A DNA stretch of 64,000 nucleotides from NORP240 sp038134485 (lineage in GTDB: Bacteria > Pseudomonadota > Gammaproteobacteria > Pseudomonadales > Pseudohongiellaceae), in the NCBI GenBank assembly GCA_038134485.1, contig JAYPVG010000001.1, forward strand, positions 1-64,000, written 5' to 3'. Of this stretch, positions 25,283 to 34,146 are shown in pieces. The notes under the pieces are model-generated. The model did not search any database. It saw only the letters and a list, made by a program, of their open reading frames with translations, and had not been told where the DNA came from. The first letter of the stretch is position 1. Each line of letters starts with the position of its first letter. Made by a program: the position numbers and the translations under genes.

Positions 25283-26260
25283 CTATTCAATAACAATTTC
25301 GTCAGAGCCTGCCGGCAGCATAATGACCATACCGTCCTCGGTAATAATCGCGCCTTCCGGTATCCCCTGAGAAAAGGCCGCTGTCATCATGGGGTTTCGC
25401 GGGCCCGGTACCAGGTGGTATAGCGCCAGCTGACCGATATCAGTCTCATTTACCAGCCGTTGCAGATCAGTGATCGATGCATGGTAGTCCTGGATATCAT
25501 GCAGCACTGTTGCCGTTCTTGTGACGCCCGCAGCGCGAAGAGCAGTTTCTGCGGCCTGGACCAGCGGTAAAGCCATAGCATCGTGCAGTACGACATCTGC
25601 ACCGTCTGCTATGGTTATTATCGTGTCAGTGACGAGACTGTCACCGCTAATCACTACCGAGCGTTCGGCATAATCCAGCCGGTAGCCAAAAGCTGGCTCT
25701 ATGGGTGGATGGGAGACCTCGAACGCCGTAATGCGCAATCCGTCCTGATTGACTATTACTTCAGCATTGATTGTGCGCGACTGCAGAATACCGAGTGTGG
25801 GGTTTAGCAGCTCCGCTCCATGATGAGCCACCCGGTAACCCCGATCCAGTTCGTAGGTGATATTCAGTCCCTCAACGATTCGGTCAACCCCTTCCGGACC
25901 AATGACTTGCAACGGTTCGGGTCTGCCGGCGACCCAGGAATTCAGGTTGAAGTCGCCAATATCGGAAATGTGGTCCGAGTGAAAGTGAGTGAGCAGGATG
26001 CCTCGTAACTTGTCCATCGGAATTCCCGCCAGATTGGCCGTGGCAGCGGATCCCGATCCGGCATCTACAATATAGAGATGCTCGGGTGTTTCCACAGCAA
26101 CACAGGCTTGTGCTCGACCGGGTGCAGGAAGCGGTGATGAGGTCCCACAGAGGGTAATTTTCAGCCCGTCAAAACTTGATGCCGGCGCAGGCTGAGCCGT
26201 GCCCCTCAGCGAGGATGTGGCGGTAAAGAAGATGCTGAGGATCAATATCATCTTTTTCAT
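25283..26260 (-). CDS. Exported MBL-fold hydrolase, RNase Z/arylsulfatase-like branch
   Basis: A 325-residue secreted enzyme with a signal peptide to about residue 22. The metal motif is H92-x-H94-x-D96-H97 in THFHSDHISD, followed by SGDSLVTD and a C-terminal LYHLVPGP, the pattern of the RNase Z/arylsulfatase-like branch of the fold. This differs from the other MBL protein at 5.8 kb, which belongs to another branch. Exported members of this branch hydrolyse small esters, lactones or phosphodiesters; the substrate is unknown. It heads a two-gene unit with the DMT exporter. Confidence 0.82.
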   Translation of the reverse strand: MKKMILILSIFFTATSSLRGTAQPAPASSFDGLKITLCGTSSPLPAPGRAQACVAVETPEHLYIVDAGSGSAATANLAGIPMDKLRGILLTHFHSDHISDIGDFNLNSWVAGRPEPLQVIGPEGVDRIVEGLNITYELDRGYRVAHHGAELLNPTLGILQSRTINAEVIVNQDGLRITAFEVSHPPIEPAFGYRLDYAERSVVISGDSLVTDTIITIADGADVVLHDAMALPLVQAAETALRAAGVTRTATVLHDIQDYHASITDLQRLVNETDIGQLALYHLVPGPRNPMMTAAFSQGIPEGAIITEDGMVIMLPAGSDEIVIE

Positions 26261-26411
26261 AAATTTCTCTTTAATTTCTCTATAAAAATCTTCCGCTTGG
26301 TATCAGTAGTAATACCGTAGGAGGCTAATTGCATTGATCAAGGTTTTGGCGATGTCGATGAGTCTCGCCAAGCGCACAGGTAGAAGAAGAATCAGTAAAG
26401 TGCCGCCGGGG

Positions 26412-27191
26412 TTAATTCTTAATTTTAAAAAGGTATGCCTCATTCGAGATCACTGCTTGGAGACGGCCATCTTCAAGTAACCAGGGTTTCAATGCGTCTA
26501 GCAGAGAATTTCGAAGTTCATTCATGTTGGATGCTATTTTAGCGTTGCGATCTGGTGTGTAACTCATGGCGTTTCCTATCAAGTGACTGGTGTCGATCGT
26601 CACGTTATAGGCTCTAGTAACCGAGTCAATCGCACTAAAGCCCGCCTCCAGTAGCTTCCCACTTTTCCAATGGCTATTCGGTGAGGGGTCATCACGGAAC
26701 GGGGTGATCATAAGGCTCTCGTAAACATTCCACCAGGGATTGTTCATAGAAAACCCTGCAGACATAGTGGTGACGACAACATCATTGGTCATAGCATTGG
26801 CGCGCAATTTGTTCAGGCCTTCTAAAGTAATCCAATGTGCTGCGCGTCCAATGAACCAATACTTGTACTTTACCCCGGCAAAGTGGTCGGTGAATGCGGC
26901 CGAATTAACGTCACCCCAATTATGGTAGGAAACATTGGGATGTTCCGACGCTCTTCTCAGCATTTCCGACGAGCCATCAACAGCGATTACAGTGCCGAAA
27001 TGATCCTTGGCAAGATTTGCAATCTCACCTCTACCGCACAGTAAATCGACGCAGGCCGATGAATTGTCTCCAGCTAGACGGCTCGCAAGGTGCTTGAAGA
27101 AGTCTGGATGATAAGAACTTCTATATCCGTAGTTATCAACTATCGAGACATCGGAGTATTTCTCAATTCCATCACTATCTCGATTAGACAT
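26412..27191 (-). CDS. SAM-dependent methyltransferase, class I
   Basis: A 259-residue cytosolic protein. The SAM-binding motif I is VDLLCGRGEIA near residues 48-58, followed by the acidic strand-2 end IAVDGSSEML and the motif IV region around WFIGRAAHWI. It lacks signals that would name the substrate. The gene is visibly richer in A and T than its neighbours, with frequent AAT, ATA and TTA codons, suggesting recent acquisition. About 150 bp separate it from the MBL gene, and the region upstream (27192-27486) is non-coding. It may be part of an accessory patch with the two next features. Confidence 0.75.
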   Translation of the reverse strand: MSNRDSDGIEKYSDVSIVDNYGYRSSYHPDFFKHLASRLAGDNSSACVDLLCGRGEIANLAKDHFGTVIAVDGSSEMLRRASEHPNVSYHNWGDVNSAAFTDHFAGVKYKYWFIGRAAHWITLEGLNKLRANAMTNDVVVTTMSAGFSMNNPWWNVYESLMITPFRDDPSPNSHWKSGKLLEAGFSAIDSVTRAYNVTIDTSHLIGNAMSYTPDRNAKIASNMNELRNSLLDALKPWLLEDGRLQAVISNEAYLFKIKN

Positions 27192-27486
27192 GTGCCACCC
27201 ACAGTCAATAATGTTTCAGAGCAAGTATATTGCATGTTCTATAAAAATAATGCGTTTTAGTTGGCTCGTTGCTGAGAGCGAGCCCCGCACCACCCGACAG
27301 CAGTTCAAAATTGAGTTGGTTCAGGCATACCGCGTTTGTTAAGTTCAGATTGTTGTGGCGAGCGCTGCCCTTTGTCAGCGTTCTGGTTCAACTGGCCACA
27401 TAATTTACGCGCCGGCGTTGGTCGGGGATCCTGGCGGGCTAGAACACTGGGCCGCTATAACAAAGACAACCATGTGGAGAGTAACT
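27192..27486. other. Non-coding divergent intergenic region
   Basis: This stretch separates the divergent methyltransferase and membrane-protein genes. It contains a short GGCTCG...CGAGCC hairpin near 27262-27283 and no open frame that looks like a gene. I see no integron attC site or tRNA despite several GTT and AAC words. Confidence 0.5.
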
Positions 27487-28005
27487 ATGGAAGCTTTAGC
27501 TAATCTAGGCGAAATAATTGGAGGACTGAGCGTGTTTATCTCACTGATCTTCCTGGCTATACAAATTCGCTCGAGTAATGAACTCGCCAGAGCCGACTCC
27601 CAACGACAGGCACGGCATGCGTGGCAAGAAAATTTGTTCTATATGTCAGAAAATAGCCGTGATGTCAGGGAATTCGTGCATTGCTATGAAGGAATGCAGC
27701 CTGATGCCCAGATGAGGGCCGCGCACGCATTGATTGGCATGGGCAACCATCTGGATTTGCTGCTGAAACTTGAGAAGAAAGGATTGGAGACCGCCGATAA
27801 TGTCAGATTCATGACAGATGCTTTTGTGGGGCTGGTCAGCACCAGAGGCGGGCACAAGTTCTGGTGTGATATGGCATCAATCGACATGTTTGGCGATAAC
27901 CTGTTGAATGAAGTCAATGCCAAGTTGAAAGGCATGGAGATTCCAAACGCACATTTGACTGATGTGTTGCCCTGGATTCGACCTGACGAGGAATGGGTCA
28001 GCTAA
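27487..28005 (+). CDS. Small membrane-anchored protein of unknown function
   Basis: A 172-residue protein with one N-terminal hydrophobic segment (LGEIIGGLSVFISLIFLAIQI, about residues 6-26), then a mostly helical soluble part with HAWQENLFYMSENSRD, KFWCDMASI and a C-terminal PWIRPDEEW. The helix followed by IRSSNELARADS resembles a common uncharacterised marine bacterial family, but I cannot name it. ATG 27487 has GGAGAG just upstream; the frame is open to 27355. It lies between the AT-rich methyltransferase and the PAP2 remnant. Confidence 0.6.
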   Translation: MEALANLGEIIGGLSVFISLIFLAIQIRSSNELARADSQRQARHAWQENLFYMSENSRDVREFVHCYEGMQPDAQMRAAHALIGMGNHLDLLLKLEKKGLETADNVRFMTDAFVGLVSTRGGHKFWCDMASIDMFGDNLLNEVNAKLKGMEIPNAHLTDVLPWIRPDEEWVS

Positions 28006-28204
28006 AATTCAGTCCCATTCAAGCCTGAATCCTCGAACTGTCATCTCACTTTATTGACTGGCTGTTTAACCTTTGCAGTTTATGGCTGTCGAACGGGGCA
28101 GTCCGATTTACGGTGTGTCGGATTTCGAATTGATATTCTGTAATGAGAGAAAGAAAACATTCAATGAAGCGATACTTTAAGATCCGCGCGTATTTCCCGC
28201 AAAT

Positions 28205-28456
28205 TTGGTCCAACCCGAACGCGCCATTCGTTGTTATCCCGCGGGCCATGCGAGCAGAGCATTTGCGCTGATGTCACTTGCCTTGCTATTCAATTCTTCT
28301 CGGAATCGACGCATTGCGGCAATTAGTGCTTTCGTATTGGCTTGGATAGTGCGAATTTACAAAATGGGGATGGGGGATCATTTTCTGAGTCACACAATCG
28401 TGACGATGCTTATCGCTTTTCTCTTCATTCTGCTGCTCGATCGGTTCATTCATTAA
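28205..28456 (+). pseudogene. Truncated PAP2-family phosphatase remnant
   Basis: The last 80 or so residues of a type 2 phosphatidic acid phosphatase remain: CYPAGHASRAF (the PSGH-type motif) and YKMGMGDHFLSHTIVTM (the third motif with its catalytic His), ending in a final helix. The N-terminal helices and the KX6RP motif are missing: in the same frame there is a TAA just upstream (about 28173-28175), and no ribosome site precedes the TTG that opens the frame. Intact homologues are inner-membrane enzymes of about 220-250 residues that remove phosphate from lipids. A frame-shifted upstream part is not clearly recognisable, so this is probably a decayed gene. Confidence 0.65.
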
Positions 28457-28580
28457 CCCGATAATCCTGACTCTCTCGCGTCCTGAAGTGGGTGCGTATG
28501 CTAGTTATTGAAAGGGTAGAGAAGAAGCGTATTTTGACCGCGCTCTGCCAGGGCAGATAGAGACGCACATTCTAATCACA

Positions 28581-28605
28581 GGGATACCGAGTTGATCGGT
28601 ATCCC
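28581..28605. terminator. Perfect 10-bp hairpin between convergent genes
   Basis: GGGATACCGA and TCGGTATCCC are perfect complements around a 5-nt loop. The hairpin sits between the PAP2 remnant (plus) and the 3' end of the PEBP gene (minus), where a bidirectional terminator would be expected, but no U-tract follows on either strand. Confidence 0.5.
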
Positions 28606-28620
28606 TGCATCAGTCTAGCT

Positions 28621-29199
28621 CTACTCGGTGTGCTGATAATGGCCCATCAGCATGCCGGTTGCCAGCACGTGACCGTCGATGGCTTCCAGTAGCTGGTCCT
28701 TGTTGAGACCGGCATCGAGGCCGAGGTCGGCGTCGATGGCATACACCCGGAAATGGTAGGCGTGCAACTGGCCATTATCCGGTGGTCGGGGACCGAAATA
28801 ACCGGGGCGACGGGTGCCGTTAAGGCCGTTAATCATGCCGTTCAGGCCGGCAACGCCGCTAACCTCGGCATCCGTGGGCAGACCGGCGGGCAGTCCCGAC
28901 GCCGAGGCGGGAATGTTATAGGCCACCCAATGGACGAACGGGGTGGGCATCATGCCAAGTTCCACGACTTTCGGATCGTCGCAGATCACCGCCAGCTGCA
29001 CGGTCCCGGCTGGCAGGTTGGACCACGACAGGTCGATGGATGTGTTGTCGCCGTATGCAGAGTTCGCCAGCGGAACCCTGCCGTGGTGATCAAAGGCGGA
29101 ACTGGTAACGGTGATGGTCTCAGGAATATCCTGGGCCACACCAGAGAGCGAAAACAGCATTGCCGCCAGCGCCCCAACCATGGAAATCGATTTCTTCAT
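28621..29199 (-). CDS. YbhB/YbcL-family PEBP-like secreted protein
   Basis: A 192-residue exported protein with a signal peptide ending SGVAQ and an AGGAG ribosome site 7 nt from the start. The phosphatidylethanolamine-binding protein fold is shown by NTSIDLSWSNLPAGTVQLAVICDDP, FVHWVAYNIPA, GYFGPRPPDNGQLHAYHFRVYAID and a C-terminal helix ending in LMGHYQ. Bacterial YbhB/YbcL relatives are Raf-kinase-inhibitor-like and of unknown ligand. It is a single gene transcribed towards the hairpin at 28.6 kb and divergent from the second TonB receptor. Confidence 0.88.
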   Translation of the reverse strand: MKKSISMVGALAAMLFSLSGVAQDIPETITVTSSAFDHHGRVPLANSAYGDNTSIDLSWSNLPAGTVQLAVICDDPKVVELGMMPTPFVHWVAYNIPASASGLPAGLPTDAEVSGVAGLNGMINGLNGTRRPGYFGPRPPDNGQLHAYHFRVYAIDADLGLDAGLNKDQLLEAIDGHVLATGMLMGHYQHTE

Positions 29200-29464
29200 T
29201 AATTTCTCCTCAAAATCGTGTTTACCGTCTGGTGCCGCTATTAGTCGCACAAATTGCGCCTGTAGTCCATAGAATCAGGATGAACGGGCGGGTTTCACGA
29301 TGCACCGGGAAGTGTGTCATTGGCAGTAACTGCCGGGGATTGGGGCCAGACTTGTTACCAATTTTGTCAGCATCTGGTCAAAACCCTGTCTTTATGGTCA
29401 GATGCGGCCTTTCGGGCGCCATCCGTGTCCGCTTACAAGCGTTTTTATCGCGGTGTTGAGCATT

Positions 29465-31639
29465 ATGAAATCGAACCGACTGAAATACCTGGTTTCAATT
29501 ATCTGTCTTGCGGGGTCTTGGTTATTCACCGGCAACGCGCTCGGGCAAATCGCTGAGGATGAAACCACGGTCACTTATCCCCGTAGTTATTTTGATCAGT
29601 ACGGACCGGTTACGGCCAAGGACATGCTGGACCGGATTCCGGGACTAGGCTCGACGACAGGCGGTGGCCCACCGGGAAGTGGTGGTGGCTTCAGGGGCGG
29701 CGGCGGTGGTAGTGGCGGCCGCGGTTTTGGCAGTGGCAGCGGCAGCACCGAAATTCTCATCAACGGCAAGCGCACCGCTGGCAAGAACAACCAGACCAGT
29801 GGTGTCCTGACCCGAATATCCTCCGACCAGGTGGATTATATTCAGCTGATACGTGGCACATCCGGCGAATTGGATGTGCGTGGTAGTGGCCAGGTCATTA
29901 ACATCGTGACTTTTGAAGAACTGTCTACAGCATCCACGCAGTACCAGGTCAATGCCGATCATCATCAGGACGGCAACTTTCAACCAGGTGCCAATGTGTC
30001 CTACACCAATCAGCTTGGTGCATTGAACATGGTAATAAGTGCAGTCTCGGAACCGCGCTATGGCCATCAGACGAGTGAAGAGAATGCGGTGCTGGCAGAC
30101 TTTTCACCGAATGATCGGGTGACAGAAGATCGGATCACAGAACAGACCACATACGAATTCACCACCAATCTGACCTATGAGTTAAGTGACCGCACCAGCG
30201 CGCGCTTCAATGCACTGTATTCGCAGAACGATAATCCCACGGAGATGACGCGCACCACGACCGACCTGACCGTCACACCGAGTACGGTGCTCAGCCAGTT
30301 CAACGATATCCCGGGAGAACGGGATAACTGGGAGATCGGCGGCGACGTGGAGCACTTCTTTGAAAGCGGTGATCGATTCAAACTGCTGTTTGTCCTGAAT
30401 CAGGATAACAATGACAGTATCCGCGAGCGCTTCGACATACTGGATGATGGTTCACTGGAGAAAAATCTGTTCTTAGGGTCGGGCAGTACCACCGAGGAAG
30501 AGATTCTGCGTAGCTCCTATACCATGGATATTTTTACTGGCCAGGATGTTGAATTTGGAGCGGAGCGTGCGATCACCACGCTTGACTCCAATCTGGCTCT
30601 TGGGACTCTCAGTTCCAGCGGTACGCCGTCAGATACAGTGGGCGGTCTGGTACCTGTACCTGTGTCCAATGCCAACTCCACTGTGCAGGAAACCCGGTAC
30701 GAACCTTTTGTGATTCACAATTGGGAAATTAACAACCGCATGTCGCTGGAAAGCACATTATTGTATGAATATTCCGAAATTGAGCAGCGCGGGGATGTTT
30801 ATAACAAACGGGATTTCGACTTTATCAAGCCGAAAGTCGACTTACGCTACAATTTAACCCCGGCGCTGCAACTGCGAGGCTCGATAGAAAAAATAGTCAA
30901 CCAGCTCAGCTTTAGTGATTTCGTCGCGGCAACTGATGATCAGGACGAGGAGTCCAATACCTTTTCCGGTAACGCCAATCTGCGGCAGGAATGGTTGTGG
31001 GCATATAACCTGAGCTCAGAATATCGTCTGCCCAATGACACCGGCGTCGTGGACGCAACTCTGTTCTATCATGACCATCATGATGTCATCGAACGAATCG
31101 ATGTTTCGACAGAGACCAGACTGGATTCTGCCAATGGCAATATTGGGGACGGCATCATGTACGGACTGAGGATCAATGCCAGCGTCCGCATGCGCATGAT
31201 CAACATGCCCAACCTGCTGGTCACATCCAACTGGAGCGTGCAGGATTCCGAAATCACGGACCCCTTTACCGGTGAAGATCGACGCTTCAATCGCTTCGGC
31301 CGGGGGCGCTGGACTCTGGCGTTTCGCCACGATGTGCCGGAGTGGCGGGTAAACTGGGGAGGTCAGTGGAGTAACCGATTCGACGACAATGAAAAAATTT
31401 ATGACATTGATGAAGTCAATGCCTTTGTTGGCGAGCCCAATGTTTCTTTCTTTGCGGAATACATCAGCCCGGCCGGGACCAGCTGGCGCCTGGATGTACG
31501 AGACTTGACCAACAACCAGCAATGTAACGAGCGAATACGCTACATTGGCCGGCGATCTGCCGGTATCCTGGAGGAGATTGAGGAACGGTGTACGACGCGT
31601 GGGACTGTTGCCTCGATAAAAATTACGGGAACATTTTAA
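29465..31639 (+). CDS. TonB-dependent receptor with glycine-rich plug, copy 2
   Basis: A 724-residue outer-membrane receptor paralogous to the one at 14531-16726. After the signal peptide it has a TonB-box-like DETTVTYP, plug segment KDMLDRIPGL, a long Gly/Ser-rich loop (about residues 65-95), then EILINGKRTAGK, and IQLIRGTSGELDVRGSGQVINIV. Both copies share the barrel segments IDVSTET/P-containing strand, SANGNIGD and FTGEDRR, and end in I-x-GTF. The start at 29465 lacks a clear ribosome site; the frame extends upstream to 29402. It is not next to an obvious ligand-processing gene, being divergent from the PEBP gene. Confidence 0.88.
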   Translation: MKSNRLKYLVSIICLAGSWLFTGNALGQIAEDETTVTYPRSYFDQYGPVTAKDMLDRIPGLGSTTGGGPPGSGGGFRGGGGGSGGRGFGSGSGSTEILINGKRTAGKNNQTSGVLTRISSDQVDYIQLIRGTSGELDVRGSGQVINIVTFEELSTASTQYQVNADHHQDGNFQPGANVSYTNQLGALNMVISAVSEPRYGHQTSEENAVLADFSPNDRVTEDRITEQTTYEFTTNLTYELSDRTSARFNALYSQNDNPTEMTRTTTDLTVTPSTVLSQFNDIPGERDNWEIGGDVEHFFESGDRFKLLFVLNQDNNDSIRERFDILDDGSLEKNLFLGSGSTTEEEILRSSYTMDIFTGQDVEFGAERAITTLDSNLALGTLSSSGTPSDTVGGLVPVPVSNANSTVQETRYEPFVIHNWEINNRMSLESTLLYEYSEIEQRGDVYNKRDFDFIKPKVDLRYNLTPALQLRGSIEKIVNQLSFSDFVAATDDQDEESNTFSGNANLRQEWLWAYNLSSEYRLPNDTGVVDATLFYHDHHDVIERIDVSTETRLDSANGNIGDGIMYGLRINASVRMRMINMPNLLVTSNWSVQDSEITDPFTGEDRRFNRFGRGRWTLAFRHDVPEWRVNWGGQWSNRFDDNEKIYDIDEVNAFVGEPNVSFFAEYISPAGTSWRLDVRDLTNNQQCNERIRYIGRRSAGILEEIEERCTTRGTVASIKITGTF

Positions 31640-31780
31640 GAGCCTGATTGCTATTGAGGGGCTTACCGGAGAGTTTCCAGGGCCCTTCTGGCGGTTTTGC
31701 GGTCGTGAAAAAAGCTATCCCGGGTCCTCATGGCTGCAGCGAGTGCCGGAATGCCGCGGATTATTCAACTACGCTAACGC

Positions 31781-32791
31781 CTATTTGATATAGGGCAAGC
31801 CCATCTCTGCCAGCGGCTGCACCATTTTCCCCCGTTCCAGAGCCTCCGGGCTCGAGGCATTACCCTGGACCGCCCGTTTCCAGACGCCCTGCAGGATGGC
31901 GGCCAGCCTGAAAACACAGAACGCCATGTAAAAATTCATGTTTTCAATCGAATCCCGGCCAGTGCGGCGGCAGTAGTCGGCAATGTATGCCGCATCGCTC
32001 GGAATTCCCAGGGCATCGCGGTTCACCCCTGCAAGACTGCTGGGCATGGCCCAGCCCATTATCTGATAAGCCAGGTCCGCCAGCGGGTGGCCGAGGGTGG
32101 CAAGTTCCCAATCCAGCACCGCAATTATTCTCGGTTCGGTGGCGTGAAACATCAGATTATCGAGCCGATAGTCGCCGTGCACGAGGGTTGTCAAACCATC
32201 ATCATCCGGCATATTGGCTGGCAACCACTCGATAAGGGTTTCCATCGCGGGAATCAGATCTCCCTCTGATGCTCGATACTGCGAGGTCCAGCGTTTTACC
32301 TGGCGTTCGTAATAGTTGCCCGGGGCACCGAAATCGGACAGGCCAACTGCGTCGATGTCAACGCTGTGTAACGCTGCAAGCACCCGGTTCATGTCTTGGT
32401 ATATCGCCGTCCGCTCCTCGTTCGATTCTACCTCCGGCAAGGTAGACTCCCATAGCACCCGACCATCCAGATATTCCATCACGTAGAACATGGAGCCAAT
32501 CACGGAGTCGTCTTCGCATAAAACAAGCACACTCGGCACCGGTACCTCTGAACCCTGCAGTGCCTGCATTACCCGAAATTCGCGATCCACCGCGTGAGCC
32601 GATTTCAGAAGCTCGCCCGGTGGTTTGCGGCGCAGCACATAGCTCGCTCCCGGCGTGAGCAACTTGAAGGTGGGATTCGATTGACCGCCGGGAAATTTTT
32701 CGTAGTGCAGCGGCCCCTTGAATCCATCGAGGGTTGCCGAGAGGTAGCGTTCGAGAGCTACCTTATCGAGGTCGTGTGTGCCCATAGCCAA
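31781..32791 (-). CDS. APH-fold phosphotransferase (ACAD10-like)
   Basis: A 336-residue cytosolic kinase-fold protein. The catalytic loop is HGDYRLDNLMF and the metal-binding segment is LDWELATLGHPLADLAY, the aminoglycoside phosphotransferase fold. The N-terminal GGQSNPTFKL and PSGEL-like RRKPPGELLKSAH mark the branch related to the ACAD10/11 kinase domain, which is found next to acyl-CoA metabolism genes and phosphorylates hydroxyacyl substrates, rather than antibiotic-resistance enzymes. It is divergent from the exported alpha/beta hydrolase. No operon partner is visible. Confidence 0.85.
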   Translation of the reverse strand: MAMGTHDLDKVALERYLSATLDGFKGPLHYEKFPGGQSNPTFKLLTPGASYVLRRKPPGELLKSAHAVDREFRVMQALQGSEVPVPSVLVLCEDDSVIGSMFYVMEYLDGRVLWESTLPEVESNEERTAIYQDMNRVLAALHSVDIDAVGLSDFGAPGNYYERQVKRWTSQYRASEGDLIPAMETLIEWLPANMPDDDGLTTLVHGDYRLDNLMFHATEPRIIAVLDWELATLGHPLADLAYQIMGWAMPSSLAGVNRDALGIPSDAAYIADYCRRTGRDSIENMNFYMAFCVFRLAAILQGVWKRAVQGNASSPEALERGKMVQPLAEMGLPYIK

Positions 32792-32972
32792 ATGTTTGTT
32801 GCAATCTCCTGAAGCGCGCCGGTAATTCTTCCTGGCGCCAGAGTATACCTAGAATCATCCGCGTGTTCCTCAAATCAGATTCGGCAATCCCGTGGCGAAT
32901 CGTTAGAATGGCAGCGCAACGAGCCTCGGTGCGCAATAAAGCAGCCCCCGGGTGGAAAGGGAGGACTCCTGC

Positions 32973-34115
32973 ATGAGCAAAAAATTTGTCTCGCTGGCCT
33001 CGGTCGCGTTGGCCATGATCCTTAATGCAAGCGGTGCGGCTGCGCAACCGGAAGGTTTCCAGTTTTATTCGCATCTGGCGCAAGACTGGTTTGAATCCGG
33101 GACCTATTTCGAATGGACCTCGACGACAGTGAACAACAATGGTGCCAGGGTAAACGTGTTTTACCAGACCTTTGGCGACCCGTCCGCCCCCCAGCTATTG
33201 CTGGTTCACGGATTCCCGAATTCCAGCTTCGACTTTCATCGGATGATCCCCTACCTGCAGGAGGACTATTACATCGCGGCACTGGATTTCCCCGGCTCCG
33301 GGTTCTCCGACAAGCCACAGGATGGCTTTTCCTACATGCTGGCAGACAATGCCAGGCTGCTTGATTATTTTGTGCGAGAGATCGTGGAATTTGAAGATTT
33401 TGCTCTCTACACCCATGACCGGGGTGTCAGTATAGGGCTCGCGTTCCTTGGTGATTACCTGGACAATTCTGATCCCGGTTACCGGATCAATTATCATTTT
33501 TTATCAAACAGCGGCATGTTTCTGGCTCTGGCTAACCTGTCTCCCATGCAAATGGCTTTTCTCGACCTTGAAGATGGGCCGGCCCGCGTAGCACAGATGA
33601 AAGCCCAGCCACGCCTGACGCAGGGTGATCCGATGGCTGTTGCCTACGCGGATATCATGAATTTCAATGACGGGCAGGGCGCACTCATGTACGTCGGCCG
33701 TTACCTGCTGGAGCGGCAGTTCAACGAATATCGCTGGCTCGATAATCTGACTCGCAGCCCGGTTCCGGTTGCCTATCTGTGGGGGCTTCTGGATACCGTT
33801 AACCCGGTACGAATTTCCAGCTATGTCTGGGAAAACTATCTGAATGATCGGGAGGCGGAAAGCAGCTACTGGATAATCCCCACAGGTGGACATTATCCCC
33901 AGCGGGATGAGCCCGAAGCGGTGGCGAAGGTAGTGCGTACAGCGCTTTCGGGGCAGGTTCCAAGCCCGGCCGCAGAAGATGCCTTCATGCGGCGTCATGC
34001 AGCCGCGCGTGAACCAAATGACGCCGTCTATATCGGTCGGTCCGTGGTTGAGCCACTGGATTTTCCGGCCGAGATCGAATATACGCCGGAGGGTTACATT
34101 GAGCGCAGGAATTGA
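32973..34115 (+). CDS. Exported epoxide hydrolase/haloalkane dehalogenase-like hydrolase
   Basis: A 380-residue alpha/beta hydrolase with a signal peptide ending GAAAQ and a strong GGGAGGA ribosome site 7 nt upstream. The oxyanion motif is HGFPNSSFDFH, the nucleophile elbow is THDRGV (Asp, as in epoxide hydrolases and dehalogenases), the acid is in WGLLDTVNP and the base in TGGHYPQRDEPE. An aspartate nucleophile rather than serine means ester cleavage is unlikely. Most relatives I know are cytosolic, so the export signal is unusual. It is followed by the TesB gene after 31 bp and may share a transcript. Confidence 0.83.
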   Translation: MSKKFVSLASVALAMILNASGAAAQPEGFQFYSHLAQDWFESGTYFEWTSTTVNNNGARVNVFYQTFGDPSAPQLLLVHGFPNSSFDFHRMIPYLQEDYYIAALDFPGSGFSDKPQDGFSYMLADNARLLDYFVREIVEFEDFALYTHDRGVSIGLAFLGDYLDNSDPGYRINYHFLSNSGMFLALANLSPMQMAFLDLEDGPARVAQMKAQPRLTQGDPMAVAYADIMNFNDGQGALMYVGRYLLERQFNEYRWLDNLTRSPVPVAYLWGLLDTVNPVRISSYVWENYLNDREAESSYWIIPTGGHYPQRDEPEAVAKVVRTALSGQVPSPAAEDAFMRRHAAAREPNDAVYIGRSVVEPLDFPAEIEYTPEGYIERRN

Positions 34116-34146
34116 TAAAACTTTACAGCGCAGAGCAGAGCCACCG

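Noticed and set aside
27192..27486. Possible integron attC-like words (GTTAAGT, AACAAAG)
   Set aside because: No matching R and L box pairs with the needed complementarity, and no integrase nearby.
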